64,000 bases of DNA, taken from Pyronema omphalodes. Lineage: Eukaryota; Ascomycota; Pezizomycetes; Pezizales; Pyronemataceae. The translations under genes were made by a program, and so were the position numbers. How positions within the stretch are numbered: position 1 is the stretch's first letter; every line of letters begins with the position of its first letter. Below the pieces are notes generated by a model. The model was not told where the DNA came from. It ran no database searches and was given only the letters and a program-made list of their open reading frames with translations. Shown here in pieces: positions 19,572 through 31,735 of the stretch. The stretch is from contig JAJJXM010000085.1 of the NCBI GenBank assembly GCA_024516155.1, positions 124,001 through 188,000 of the forward strand, given 5' to 3'.

Positions 19572-22452
19572 TACTTCCTATCACGTCCAGAGCTGGAGGA
19601 ATTGAAACGATGGTTAGATGAAAACCTTACCAAAGGTTTCATTCGTGCCTCCTCATCCTCAGCGGCTGCTCCCATTCTTTTCGTAAAGAAAGGCGATGGT
19701 TGGTTGCGCTTGGTGGGCGATTATCGTTGAATCCACGCCGGAACAATTAAGAACCGCTACCCCCTTCCCCTGATGCAGGACACCTTAATGAACCTTTCAA
19801 GTGCTAAGTGGTTCACTAAGCTCGACATTAGGGGTGCGTATAATTTGATACGTATGGCAAATGGGGAAGAATGACAAACAGCTTTTCCTACCCGGTACGG
19901 ATTATTCGGATCATTGGTTATGCCCTTTGGGCTCACCAATGCCCCTGCAACATTTCAGAATCTCATTAACGACGGATTGGCACCTTACCTTGAGCGATTC
20001 TGTACCGCTTACTTGGATGATAGCCTGATCGATTCGGATAATCTCGAAGAACATAAACAACATGTTAATTTGTTCCTTGAAGCATTCAGAAAAGCGGGAT
20101 TACATCTCAAACCAGAGGAATGCGAGTCCCACCAGAAGGAAGTAAAGTACTTAGGACTCATCATGAGTACAGAAGGAATAAAGATGGATCCTGAGAAGAT
20201 TACTGCAGTCCGGGATTGGGAATCTCCCCGAAACCTCGAAGATGTTAGAGCGTTTTTGGATTTTGCGAATGTCTATCGATGTTTCGTTAAAAACTATTCA
20301 AAGATAGTCCAACCGCACACGTTACTCACACGAAAAGGAGTTCCTTTCGTCTGGTCGCAACCCCAACAACAAGCCTTTGAAGAATTAAAATCAACGTTTT
20401 CATCCGCCCCCGTCCTGACTTGTTGTGACCCCGACCGGGATGTTATTGGCGAAACGGATGCTTCTGATTATGTCTCTGCTGGAGTACTTTCTCAGTATGA
20501 TGATGAAGGAATCTTACATCCTATTGCTTACTTCTCAAAGAAACATTCCCCCGCCGAATGTAATTATGAGATATATGATAAAGAACTCATGGCTATCGTC
20601 CGGGCCTTCGAAGAATGGCGTCCCGAATTACAGTCTGTTATTAACCCAATTCGAGTATTGTCAGATCATAAGAATCTGGAATATTTCACTTCGACAAAGC
20701 TCCTGAACCGCCGTCAAGCCCGTTGGTCCCAGTGTTTGTCTCAGTTTAATTTCAAGATTGTTTACCACCCCGGTACCGCAGGCGGTGAACCTGACGCACT
20801 GAATCGTCGATCCGGAGATCTGCCTAAAGAGGGGAATGAACGCTCCCTAGAGAACCATACAACGATCATCAAGCCTGAGAATGTCCTTCACGTTGCAGCT
20901 GTCACCCGTAGTACACAACAAACAATAACGGATTCGCAACAAACAGTAATACTGGACCCACAACAAACAAACCCCACCTTATCCCAGCTCTTCACGGAAG
21001 CCTACGATAAAGACCCATTCCCCACTAAGGTTATTGAGATGCTAAACAATAACACTTGTTATTGTACAGACATTACATTGGCAGAATGTACAGTAAACAA
21101 TAACCGTTTATTCTACCGGGGATGTTTATGGGTCCCGAATTACGAATCCCTACGACTACACCTAATGCAACAACACCACGACTCTCCTACGGCTGGACAT
21201 CCAGGTAGATCTAAAACATTAGAATACCTTTCAAGAACCTATACATTGCCCCAGATGAGAACAGACATAGAAAGATATATTCGAAATTGTCATATCTGCC
21301 AACGTTCGAAACCTACCAGACATGCCCCGTTTGGTATTCTACGCCCACTCCCCATTCCAGAAAGACCCTGGCAGGACATATCAATGGGCTTTGTAACAGG
21401 AGTACCATGGTCCAATGGGTGTGATGCAATTTGGGTGGTCGTGGATAGATTAACCAAAGAACGACATCTAATTGCCTGTCGAATGGATATTGACGCAAAG
21501 GAATTATCGTCTTTGTTTATCACCCACATCTTCCGATTGCACCGACACCCCCTTACCATTATCTCTGATCGGGGACCCCAATTCGCTGCTTTGTTTTGGA
21601 AGAATCTCTGTTGACGTTTGGGAATCGAGCCTCGATTATCTATGGCATTCCATCCACAAACGGACGGCCAAACAGAACGAATGAACGCCATTATGGAACA
21701 ATACCTCCGAGCCCACGTCAACTATCTTCAAGATGATTGGGCTAATTGGTTACCATTAGCAGAATTCGCTGCAAACAATCAAGCATCCGAGACAACAGGA
21801 ACTTCCCCATTCTTTGCTGATAAAGGATTTGAGCCCCGTTGCCAATTCGATACACTCCCAGCAGCTACGAACGACGTTAACGATCGACGGGCCCTCACAA
21901 TTTCGAAAACCCTCGCCAAAATCCATAACCATCTACGAGCTGAGATCAATAGACTTAATCTACTTTATCAAGAGAATGCCGATAAACATCGACTCCCGTC
22001 ACCGAATTATCAACCTGCAGATCTGGTATGGATGAACGCTCGCAATTGGACAACTTGCCGGCCCTCCCGGAAATTAGACAACAAACGTTACGGACCCCTC
22101 AAGATTATCGCCAAAGTATCCCCCTATGCCTACCGATTGGAACTACCCCTGACGATGAAATGCCATAACGATCAACATGTCTCCCTATTAGAACCCGCTG
22201 CGAATGACCCTTACCCCGGTCAACAATCAGACCGACCACCCCCGGTGGAGATTGACAGTGAAGACGAATACTTCATCGAAGCTATCCTCGACTCCCGAAT
22301 TCACAGGAAGAAACTTCAGTACATGGTTAAATGGGTTGGATAAGATATGCCTGATTGAAAACCCGCCGAACTTCATTCTGACAGTAAAGCCGTTGACGTC
22401 TTCCATAAAAAGTACCCCGGTAAACCGGGATCCCTCCCCAACTTATCTTAGA
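19572..22452 (+). pseudogene. gypsy-A pol, C-terminal part (RT, RNase H, integrase, chromodomain)
   Basis: Continues the pol frame after LINE-2: [10 protein letters not shown], then RT with MPFGLTNAPATFQ and catalytic YLDD (about 20012-20023). Stops occur at about 19726 and 19872-19874 (TGA where related elements have Trp). From 19914 a 566-codon open stretch covers RT, RNase H (ETDASDYVSAGVLSQ, YDKELMAIVRAFEEW) and integrase (HHCC region with HHDSPTAGHPG and CHICQRSKP). The first catalytic Asp of the integrase is changed: SMGF instead of SMDF. SDRGPQF and GQTERMN keep the other two. A TGA at 21612 interrupts before GIEPRLSMAFHPQTDG. A C-terminal chromodomain (EDEYFIEAILDSR...LQYMVKW) is cut by TAA at 22341. 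Not functional. Confidence 0.9.
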
Positions 22453-22476
22453 AGTTACTTCGCCGGAGCTCAGTCC

Positions 22477-22490
22477 AAGAAGGGGGATCC
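22477..22490 (+). promoter_or_regulatory. gypsy-A polypurine tract
   Basis: AAGAAGGGGGATCC directly before the 3' LTR; expected primer site for plus-strand synthesis. Confidence 0.6.
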
Positions 22491-22760
22491 TATCACGGCT
22501 CGAGAATCATTACCTTCCCCCTCCTCGTCACTCATTCACCTATTATCATTCGCTTCACTAACCAGCACTCGTTGGTTTATTTATTTCTATTATCCTTCGG
22601 TCTTCGATCATCGCTCGTCACTCACCTGGGTTAGGGTTACGCTCAATGCCAAATTGTCAAAAGGTCACGTGACCTATCCCCAGGGTTAGGGGTCTGCTCG
22701 GATCCCTTTTCGGAAATACCATACCTACGGTCTACCGATCATCTTATCCGATAAGATAAG
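22491..22760 (+). repeat. gypsy-A 3' LTR, truncated
   Basis: First 270 bp of LTR-A, starting TATCACGG (TG mutated to TA), cut by gypsy-B at 22761. Confidence 0.9.
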
Positions 22761-23299
22761 TGTCACGGCTCCAGCATCGTCACCCGTATTCTGGATTGCC
22801 TCAGCCTGCGCAGTCATAGAGCACAGCTGCAGGGCTGCGCCACATCATATGTCAGCACCAGTACAGCCACCCTCGCAGCTGCAACGCACTGGTCTATCCT
22901 TTCCTTATCACCTTCCTTATCTGTCTTAGTTATCTTAGTTCGTTTCATCAGCACAAGCGTCACATTGTTATCACATGCATTAGGTTCTTGGCTTCTTTGT
23001 TTAGGTTCTCGGCTCGGTTGAAAACCCTGTCAGGGTTTGGGTTGTTCCTAGGAGGATTTGTGTATCCAAGGAGGGCTCTCCCTCCGCTCTGTCTGTTTTC
23101 TTTTCTTTCTTCTTTACAGAACGTCTTGTCCAGTTGGCAATCTAGTTACCTTGACAGCTCCTCCTCCTCCAGTCTTGTCTTCATCTTGACCTCTGCCTTC
23201 TCCTTCCAGTATCTCCTCCCCTTGCTCTACGTTCCTGTTCCAGCCCTCTGTCCTGAATACTGCGTACCTTGGACGTTCCCTCGAACCTGTCCCGTTACA
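22761..23299 (+). repeat. gypsy-B 5' LTR (LTR-B)
   Basis: 539 bp, TGTCACGGCTCC...CGTTACA. The TATA box seen in the 3' LTR (TATATAAG) reads TATCCAAG here (23063-23070), so the element's own promoter is probably dead. Confidence 0.9.
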
Positions 23300-23473
23300 T
23301 TACGTTCTGTCGAACAAATCTCCAACCTACGCAGTCCATAAACTTTGAACCCCAGAACAAACCATCAAGAGTGTCTTTATTCTTGCCGAGTTGCTGCTGT
23401 GTATTCCGATCTTCGCTTGCGAATTTGAAGAATACCTGACACTGCCAGTCAAGATAAGTGCCTCCCGTAGTCA

Positions 23474-24856
23474 TTGTTCATGAAGAAAGTTGCTTGGGTC
23501 CGCGAATTCGAACCGGCCTTGACCAGTCTAGAGCACCTGTTCTTCAGATTTGAAATTCCGACCTCCTACTACGAAGACGCTCAGATCGCCCTTCAGCTTG
23601 CCAAAGAATACGGCTACCTAGCAATGCTGTGGAAAGACCAACCACCGTCAACCTCCCGAATCTCCAGCTCAATCCTGTTTAACCTCACTGTCCCAGTACC
23701 CCGTCACTAAATCATGCCTGTCCACAAAACCTTCACCGATCAGCTCTGGGCTAGAATCCAAGATGCTTCCACTGTCCCCACCTTCGACCCCACAGTTGGT
23801 CCTGTCAACTTTGTCCGCGGCCTCTGCGGCCATGTTCTCAACGCCCCCGACCATGTCCTGCCTGATCCCGCCCCAGAACCTGATGTTGACCCCAACCAAC
23901 CAACCCTGGCTGAGGAAACTGCTCGGGCCAATGCTGCGGAAGCCGAACTTTCCCGACAATGCGAAATCATCACCTGCCTCCTTGCTGCCCCACAGCCTGC
24001 GGGCCAGGTTGAGAAACTCCCTGATGCACCTTTGTATGATGGCTCCAGGGATGAACTCCGAGCATTTGTCACCCACCTACGCCTCATGCGCCTCAGTGAC
24101 CAGGGTCGCTACCCCTCCGCCAGACAACGTGTTGCCCACGCTGTGGGACGCCTCCGAGGTTGTGCCATGCAACAACTGATCCCCTATATCCGCGAAGATG
24201 GCGAAACGGCATCCCTGGACGACGTTGAAGATGTCATCAAGGTCCTTCAGGCTACCTTTGCCAAGCCCAATGCAGCTGCAACCGCCAAACACAAGCTCCA
24301 GGCCCTCCGGCAAGGCAAGAAGGAGTTCTCAGCCTACTATGCTGAGTTCTCTAGGTTGGTCTCTGAACATAACTGGGATGAAGGCGCTACCATGGATGCT
24401 CTTCGCAATGGCCTGTCCATTGAGATTCTTGAGAAACTCATTGGGGTTCCCCCTGCTGCCAATCTCCGCACCTTCGTCGACCAGTGTCAACACCTGGACT
24501 CCCACATCCGTGCCATCGATAATCTGCGAAAGTTGAGAACTGGCTCCTGCACTACCAGTCACGTCACACCCCGTGCAGCACCACCCGCCATCGCGCCTGC
24601 ACCCGCTTAACGACCTGCCCCGCCGAGCATACCCTACTACGGACCTGCCCCCATGGACCTCTCTGCTAATCGACGCAAGATTACACCCCAGGAATGGGCT
24701 GCTCGCCTAGCTGAAGGCCGCTGCCTCTACTGTGGTGGACATGGACACATGGCTGCAACCTGCCCAAATAAACCGGCCACCCTTCGTGCTGCAGCAGTTG
24801 CACCTAACCCGGTTCCTGAGACTCCCCTCTCTGACGAGGAGTCGGGAAATGCCTAG
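23474..24856 (+). pseudogene. gypsy-B gag
   Basis: One frame from ATG 23474 to TAG at 24854, with in-frame TAA stops at 23708-23710 and 24608-24610. It includes an alpha-helical capsid region (PLYDGSRDELRAFVTHLRL, FSAYYAEFSRLVSEHNW), a Pro/Ala linker, PMDLSANRR and the zinc knuckle CLYCGGHGHMAATC. Two single stops in an otherwise clean frame suggest point mutation after insertion rather than indel decay. Confidence 0.8.
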
Positions 24857-24897
24857 ACCAGCCGCACATAGATGGCTATGCTGCTGGTCACTCTCTT

Positions 24898-27800
24898 TTG
24901 TTGGCTTCATTTAGTTGGAAAGTACCTGGTTCTGGAATTACGAATGCAGTAGTAGAAGGAATGTCAATGGAAGGAAAACATCTTGTTGTCTATTGTACAC
25001 TTACCTTCGGTGATAAAAACATTCGTACCCATGCGCTAATCGACTGTGGCGCCACTGGTATCTCCTTTGTTGATGAAGACTTCGCCCGCCATCACCAAAT
25101 CCCCCTGCAACCCCTACGAAAACCCCGTGCCCTGGAAGTCATCGATGGCCGCCCTATTGCCTCTGGTGACATCACCCACCTCGCCCTTGCTGAATGCACC
25201 ATACACAAGCACCGCGAACAGCTGCCTATGTTCGTCACTAAATTAGGCCACTACCCCCTAGTCCTTGGAATCCCCTGGTTGCAACTTCATGATGTTGCAA
25301 TTCGCTTCAGCTCAGCAACAATCACGTTTGGATCACAATACTACCTGGCCCACTGCAACCCAGTACCAACGACTGTCTCTGGTCTCAGTGAAGAACCTCC
25401 AGAAACCTTCCTACACCCACTCTCTGCGGCTCCAGCCAAACTACACATAGCCTCCCAAACAGCATCTTCCTTCTGTCGAGTGGCTAAGAAACAGAGACTC
25501 TCCATATTTTCCCTGTCTCTGTATGAGTTAAATAAAGCCCTCGACAACAAAGTCAACACTCCTGAGGACCTGAAACGAATCGTACCAACCGAGTATCATG
25601 ATTTCTTGAACTTGTTCCAAGAGGCTGTTGCCAATAAGCTCCCACCCCACCGACCCTACGACCACCGTATCCCGTTGAAGGAAGGATTTACACCACCTTT
25701 TGGACCCCTGTATTCCCTGTCGCGCACAGAACTAGAGGCCCTCAAGGCATGGCTCGAGGAGAATCTTTCCGAAGGATCTATACGACGGTCATCATCGCCA
25801 GCAGCCTCACCAATCCTGTTCGTCAAGAAATCCGATGGTTCACTGCGTCTCTGTGTGGACTATCGTGGATTGAATGAAGGAACTATCAAGAACCGATACC
25901 CCTTGCCCCTGATTCAAGAAACCCTGCTACAACTGTCTAAGGCCAAGTACTTCACAACATTGGACATTCGAGGTGCTAACAACCTGGTACGCATGGCAGA
26001 AGGAGAGGAATGGAGAACTGCATTTCGCGCTCGTGATGGTCTTTTCGAGTCCCTTGTTATGCCTTTCGGACTTACGAATGCCCCAGCTCATTTCCAGGCG
26101 TTCATCAATGATGTTCTTGGACCATACCTCGACCTCTTCTGTACCGCATACCTTGACAATATCCTGATATATTCCGAACACCTGGACGACCACCGGAAAC
26201 ATGTTCGCCAGATTCTTGAAGCCTTGAAGAATGCCGGCCTCCACGTAAAACCAGAAGAATGCAAGTTTCACCAAACAGAAGTCAAGTATCATGGGTTATT
26301 GGTTGGACGGAACGGTATCAAGATGCATCCGAAAAAGGTAGAAACAGTGGTAAAATGGCAAAACCCTTGCAACCTCAAGGATGTCCAAGAAGGCCTTGGA
26401 TTTGCAAACTTCTACCGACGATGCATCCGCGATTACTCGAAAGTCGTGGCCCCCCTTACCAGTCTTACCAAGAAGGAAAATGGGAAACCCGTCCCATTCA
26501 TCTGGGGTCCGGACGAACAGCAGGCCTTTGATTTGTTAAAAACCTCGTTTACGACCGCACCAGTCCTGCGACACTTTGACTATGATCGCGACGTCATATT
26601 GGAAACCGACGCCTCAGACTACGTTTCTTCGAGTGTTTTATCACAGTACGATGATGATGGTATATTGCACCCAGTTGCCTTCTTCTCCAAGAAGCATTCA
26701 CCAGCGGAATGCGACTACGAGATCTATGATAAGGAATCGATGGCAATTGTCCGCTGCTTCGAAGAATGGCATCCTCACCTTGAGGGGTCAGCATTCCTCA
26801 TCCAGGTTCTCACTGATCATAAAAATCTCGAAAATTTCATGACCACCAAGCTCCTGAACCGTCGTCAGGCCCGGTGTCTGAATTTTTGTCACGCTTCAAC
26901 TTCAAGATTATCTACCGGCCCGGTACTGCAAGTGGTAAACCCGATGCCTTAACTCGAAGGTCTGGAGAATTGCCAAAGAAAGGGGATGAACGACTGTTCG
27001 CCAACCAACAGGCTGTCTTAAAACCCTACAACTTACCTGAGAATCTTCAACTTGCTGCCCAAAATCCACCAAAGGAGAAATATCCCTCGCTCGAAACATT
27101 GTTCACTGAAAGTTACAAGGCAGACCCATTCCCGGAGCATGTCCTGCAAATGCTTGATGATGGAGTCCAACATTCAAAAGACATATCACTTGCCGAGTGC
27201 TCAAAACAACAGGGCCGACTCATGTACCGTGGCTGCTAATACGTCCCCAACTATGACGCTCTCTGACCCCGCCTCATTCAAGATCACCACGACCCCCCAA
27301 TAATGGGACATCCAGGACGCGCCAAGACCTACGGACTTCTTTCCAGGGACTACTACTGGCCATCAATGCGGACTGATGTCGAACGGTTTGTACGCAATTG
27401 TCATACCTGCAAACATACTAAAGCCACAAGACACTCTCCCTTTGGTACCCTCAAACCTCTGCCCGTCCCACATCAACCTTGGCCAAGCGTTTCGGTAGAC
27501 TTCATCACTGGCCTTCCTCCATCCGATGGATACGGTGCAATCTGTGCAGTTGTATGTCGACTGACGAAGCAACGGCACTTGATCCCTTGCCATACGACCA
27601 TTACAGCTCAAGGGTTCGCTCAGCTCTTCGTGGATAACATTTTCCGATTGCATGGCCTGCCAGATGTGCTTATCTCTGATCGAGGACCACTGTTCATCGC
27701 CAACTTCTGGAAATATGTTGCATTCTGTCTGGGCATCGAAACGGCAACAAGCACCGCATTTCACCCCCAGACAGATGGTCAAACAGAACGCATAAACGCT

Positions 27801-28550
27801 GTCACCGAACAGTATCTGCGAGCTTACGTCTCCTACCTACAGGACGACTGGAAAAAGCACTTGTCCCAAGCTTAGTTTGCAGCAAACAACCAAGTATCGG
27901 ATACGACTACCCTCTCTGCGTTCTTTGCGATCTACGGCAGGCGCCCAAAGTGCTCCTTTGAACTCAACATCAGAACCGATAACCCAGATGAAGTCAACAC
28001 TAAATCTGTAGCAGAAAGAATGTCACACATTCATGACGTTCTGCGATCGGAAATGAAGTACGCCCAGGCACGAGATACAGAAGCCGCCGACCGCTCACGT
28101 GTACCAGCCCCTGTGTTTAAACCCAACGATCTTGTCTGGTTGGACGCTCGCAACCTGCGCACCGAACGCCCATCACGGAAGTTGGAAAACAAGCACCTCG
28201 GCCTGTATTGTGTTGTCAGAGCCATTGGCACACATGCATACGAACTTGACATTCCCGGCACCATGAACCTTCACCGGACATTTCCAGTATCACTACTCAA
28301 CCCTGCCCAGTCGGATCCTTTGCCTGGACAAATACTACCGCCTCCCCTGCCTGTTGGTGTTGATGGTGAAGCGGAATGGTTCGTCGATGAAATCCATGAC
28401 AGCCAGGTTAGACGAGGTCGCTTGCAGTACGTCGTGAAATGGAAGGGTGACTACACGCCAACATGGGAACCGGAAGAAGTCCTTGAAGACGTTACGGCCA
28501 TAGATGAGTTTCACCAGCAATACCCAGACAAGCCTCGACCTCTCTCGTAG
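24898..28550 (+). pseudogene. gypsy-B pol
   Basis: Open 24898-26952: protease (HALIDCGATGISF, LVLGIPWL), RT (SDGSLRLCVDYRGLN, MPFGLTNAPAHFQ) and RNase H (ETDASDYVSSSVLSQ, YDKESMAIVRCFEEW). The RT catalytic box is YLDN instead of YLDD (about 26149-26160), which removes a metal-binding Asp. A frameshift near 26880 is followed by 26874-27239, stops at 27238 and 27265, then integrase 27303-27875 with C-C pair CHTCKHTK, VSVDFITGLP, SDRGPLF and GQTERIN (all three acidic residues kept). A TAG at 27873 precedes the last part, which ends in a chromodomain (EWFVDEIHDSQ...LQYVVKWKG) and TAG at 28548. Clearly inactive. Confidence 0.9.
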
Positions 28551-28562
28551 GAACTCGAGCCT

Positions 28563-28575
28563 AAGAGGGGGCTCC
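28563..28575 (+). promoter_or_regulatory. gypsy-B polypurine tract
   Basis: AAGAGGGGGCTCC directly before the 3' LTR; similar to the gypsy-C tract GGAGAGGGGG. Confidence 0.6.
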
Positions 28576-29112
28576 TGTCACGGCTCCAGCATCGTCACCC
28601 GTATTCTGGATTGCCTTAGCCTGCACAGTCATAGAGCACAGCCGCAGGGCTGCGCCACATACCATGTCAGCACCAGCTCAATCACCCTGGCAGCCGCAAC
28701 GCACTAGTCTATCCTTTCCTTATCACCTTCCTTGTGTGTCTTAGTTATCTCAGTTCGTTTCATCAGCACAAGCATCACATTGTTATCACATGCATTAGGT
28801 TGTTGGCTTCCTTGTTTAGGTTCTTGGCTCAGTTGAAAACCCTGTTAGGGTTTCGGTTGTTTTTAGGAGGATTTGTGTATATAAGGAGGGCTCTCCCTCC
28901 GCTCTGTCTGTTTCCTTTTCTTTCTTCTTTACAGAACGTCTTGTCCAGTTGGCAATTCAGTTACCTTGACAGCTCCTCCTCCTCCAGTTTTGTCTTCGTC
29001 TTGACCTTTGCCTCCTCCTTCCAGTGTCTCCTCCTCTTGATCTACGTTCCTGTTCCTACCCTCTGTCCTGAATACTGCGTACCTTGGACGTTCCCTTGAG
29101 CCTGTCCCGTTA
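28576..29112 (+). repeat. gypsy-B 3' LTR
   Basis: 537 bp, with intact TATATAAG at 28878-28885. It ends ...CCCGTTA; the final CA is replaced by the start of the plus-strand reading of LTR-D (TGTGAACC). Confidence 0.9.
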
Positions 29113-29938
29113 TGTGAACCTGGGCACGGTCCTGACTATGCAGAGGCTTTTCGATTGTTCTTCCAAGTGCTTCGTCCGAGGGTAGACAAACACTTCGTTC
29201 TCTAAACAAACAGACACTTGGTTCTCAAGAACTGATAGAGGTTGTTCCAAAGATAAGCTAGGAAGTAAATCAATCGATGTCAGGCCGAATAAACTTAAGG
29301 GTTGTCTTCGGAGGTATTCGTTGGTGTAGTTAGGTATCGTTCGCGTAGAGGATTAATAGATGATGATGGAGGAGACAGAGGGAAGACAAACCCTGTTAGG
29401 GTTTCGGTTGTTCTTAGGAGGCATTGTGTATATAAGGAGGGCTCTCCCTCCGCTCTGTCTGTTTCCTTTTCTTTCTTCTTTACAGAACGTCTTGTCCAGT
29501 TGGCAATTCAGTTACCTTGACAGCTCCTCCTCCTTCAGTCTTGTCTTCGTCTTGACCTTTGCCTCCTCCTTCCAGTGTCTCCTCCTCTCGATCTACGTTC
29601 CTGTTCCTACCCTCTGTCCTGAATACTGCGTACCTTGGACGTTCCCTTGAGCCTGTCCCGTTATGTGAACCTGGGCACAGTCCTGACTATGCAGAGGCTT
29701 TTCGATTGTTCTTCCAAGTGCTTCGTCCGAGGGTAGACAAACACTTCGTTCTCTAAACAAACAGACACTTGGTTCTCAAGAACTGATCGCGGTTGTTCCA
29801 AAGATAAGCTAGGAAGTAAATCAATCGATCACAGGCCGAATAAACTTAAGGGTTGTCTTCGGAGGTATTCGTTGGTGTAGTTAGGTATCATTCGCGTTGA
29901 GGATCAATAGATGATGATGGAGGAGACAGAGGGAAGAC
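28837..29938 (+). repeat. 551-bp tandem duplication across the LTR-B/LTR-D junction
   Basis: 28837-29387 is repeated at 29388-29938 with few differences. Each unit holds the last ~276 bp of LTR-B (including TATATAAG, second copy at 29429-29436) and the first ~275 bp of LTR-D. Short similarity (GAAAAC/GAAGAC) at the junction suggests slippage or unequal exchange after both elements were in place. Confidence 0.9.
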
Positions 29939-31565
29939 ATAGGGTCTTTCATAGACTTTCGTGTACAAATTCGCCCAGCCTTCCTTGGGGAACCAACTGC
30001 CAAACTTAGCTTACGAGATAAGACATGGGTAAAAGCTGTGACGCATCTGCTGAGGCTTGCATTATGCTAAGCGCGCAATTAAATTAATTGCTCACTTGCC
30101 TAATGCTCGCCCTGGTCAGATTAATCCTAGAAATAGCTCACCGTACTACCACACCTTCCAATGAGGTGCTGGGGTTACGCAGGGCAACTCCGTCTGACTG
30201 CATCACGCATGAACTCTTGTGATAATGACGCATGAGTCATTCATCGGATGAGTTGCGCCGTCATAGATCTCCCTAGAGAATCTCGATTGCAAGTAGAGGT
30301 GACTGACATCATAAGGCATCCTGATGCCTTACCGGAGTGGATCACTCCGTCACATTCCTGTGTGATGTCATATGGGCCCCACCTGCGCGCACCTGCGCGC
30401 AGCCACACCCTGGTGTGGATGCAAACGCCGTCTTGTTCCAAGTTGGCAGCTCTAGGCCCAAGGACGCGTCATATCAGTTCCATCAAACAGCTTCCTGAGT
30501 GGAGTTCCTTGCTGGACGTCGTCTCGTGCTGATGCACTGTTGACCCTTGTCCTGCATTCCACTGCTGTTTGCTGACTAGACTCTGCCTTATCTCTTGCCC
30601 AACTGTTCACCCAACTCGTAACACCGGATGACACTCTTGCGCTGCATCTGAATCTTCCTGGAATCCTCTGTTCCTAAACACCGGAGGCCAACACCGTCTG
30701 ACTGCATCATGCATGAACTCTTGTGATAATGACGCCTGAGTCATTCATCGGATGAGTCGCGCCATCATAGGTCTCCCTAGAGAATCTCGATTGCAAGTAG
30801 AGCTCACTGACATCATGAGGCATCCTGATGCCTTACCGGAGTGGATCACTCCCTCACATTCCTGTGTGATGTGATATGGGTGCCACCTGCGCGCACCTGC
30901 GCGCAGCCACACCCTGGTGTAGATGCAAACGCCGTCTTGTTCCAAGTTGGCAGCTCTAGGCCCAAGGACGCGTCATATCAGTTCTATCAGACAGCTTCCT
31001 GCGTGGAGTTCCTTGCTGGACGTCGTCTCATGCTGATGCACTGTTGACCCTTGTCCTGCATTCCACTCCGGTTTGCTGACTAGACTCTGCCTTATCTCTT
31101 GCCCAACTGTTCACCGAACTCGTAACACCGGATGTCAGCCTTGCGCCGCATCTGCATCTCCTCGGAATTTCCTGTTCCTATGCAGCCCCTATCGCAGCCG
31201 TGTATTGCCGAATACTCCTCAGGTATAAGGAGGTGACCTTTCGTCGTCTTCCTCTTTCTCCATCAGCATCGTTCGTAGTTGTCTCAAGGGTAAGTCGACA
31301 CCCTTGAGGTAAGTGTTCCTTTCCCCTTCCCCATCCTGAGTCCTCCGAAACTGACAGTGAATAATAGGTTCGACGCCTCGGGCCGCGATCCTCGTCAGGT
31401 CCTATCGGAAAGTCACGAATCACGTGACGTGGCTAGCCGGAGCTCCCCTGGGGGTCCCGGCTCGGGATACTAACTTCATTATTTATTCTCCTGTCGAGTT
31501 TGCCATATTCTCCATAGCGTTATATATGATACCAATTCTATCTTCACACATTCTAGGGTGTGACA
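29113..31565 (-). repeat. gypsy-D 3' LTR (LTR-D), with internal duplications
   Basis: In minus-strand orientation the LTR runs from TGTCACACCC (31565) to ...CCAGGTTCACA (29113, and again 29664 through the 551-bp duplication). A second tandem duplication of ~504 bp has copies starting at about 30189 and 30693, each containing GCGCGCACCTGCGCGC. The single-copy LTR length is therefore about 1.4 kb. Next to the LTR start lies a polypurine tract, which confirms the orientation relative to gypsy-D. Confidence 0.8.
30189..31196 (-). repeat. 504-bp tandem duplication inside LTR-D
   Basis: CGTCTGACTGCATCA begins both copies (30191 and 30695) and similarity continues through TTGTTCCAAGTTGGCAGCTC to the CGTAACACCGGATG motif. 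The LTR-D piece at 44023-44831 has only one copy. Confidence 0.85.
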
Positions 31566-31580
31566 CCACCTCGCCCCTGT
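31566..31580 (-). promoter_or_regulatory. gypsy-D polypurine tract
   Basis: Minus strand CAGGGGCGAGGTGG directly before TGTCACACCC of the 3' LTR. Confidence 0.55.
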
Positions 31581-31735
31581 TCAAGCTCCGTCCCAAAGCT
31601 CGTAGTTCATCATTCTGTGATCGCACCTCGCCGCAGCCAAGTGATTAAGTGATCAATTATAGATGTAGTCCTCCAGCCCCTACATCGTACTGCCAACTCA
31701 ACTTAATGAAAACCACGTGGGAAAAAACATTAAGC

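Larger units (their letters stand above)
10367..22760 (+). mobile_element. gypsy-A: degenerate chromodomain Ty3/gypsy element
   Basis: 5' LTR 10367-11503, gag and pol remnants, 3' LTR start at 22491. It is interrupted by LINE-2 (13531-19571) and its 3' LTR is truncated by gypsy-B at 22761. The rest of that LTR is not found beyond gypsy-B. The pol order PR-RT-RNaseH-IN-chromodomain identifies a chromovirus. Sequence and LTR start are related to gypsy-B. Confidence 0.9.
22761..29112 (+). mobile_element. gypsy-B: degenerate chromodomain Ty3/gypsy element
   Basis: LTRs 22761-23299 and 28576-29112, with gag and pol between. Inserted in the 3' LTR of gypsy-A. The 3' LTR lacks its last two bases (CA) because LTR-D starts there. 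The pol is related to gypsy-A but the LTR shares only the first ~12 bases. Confidence 0.9.

Noticed and set aside
30248..31047. Small frames repeated in the two LTR-D duplications
   Set aside because: They are inside LTR sequence, not conserved in the other LTR-D copies, and have no protein-like features.
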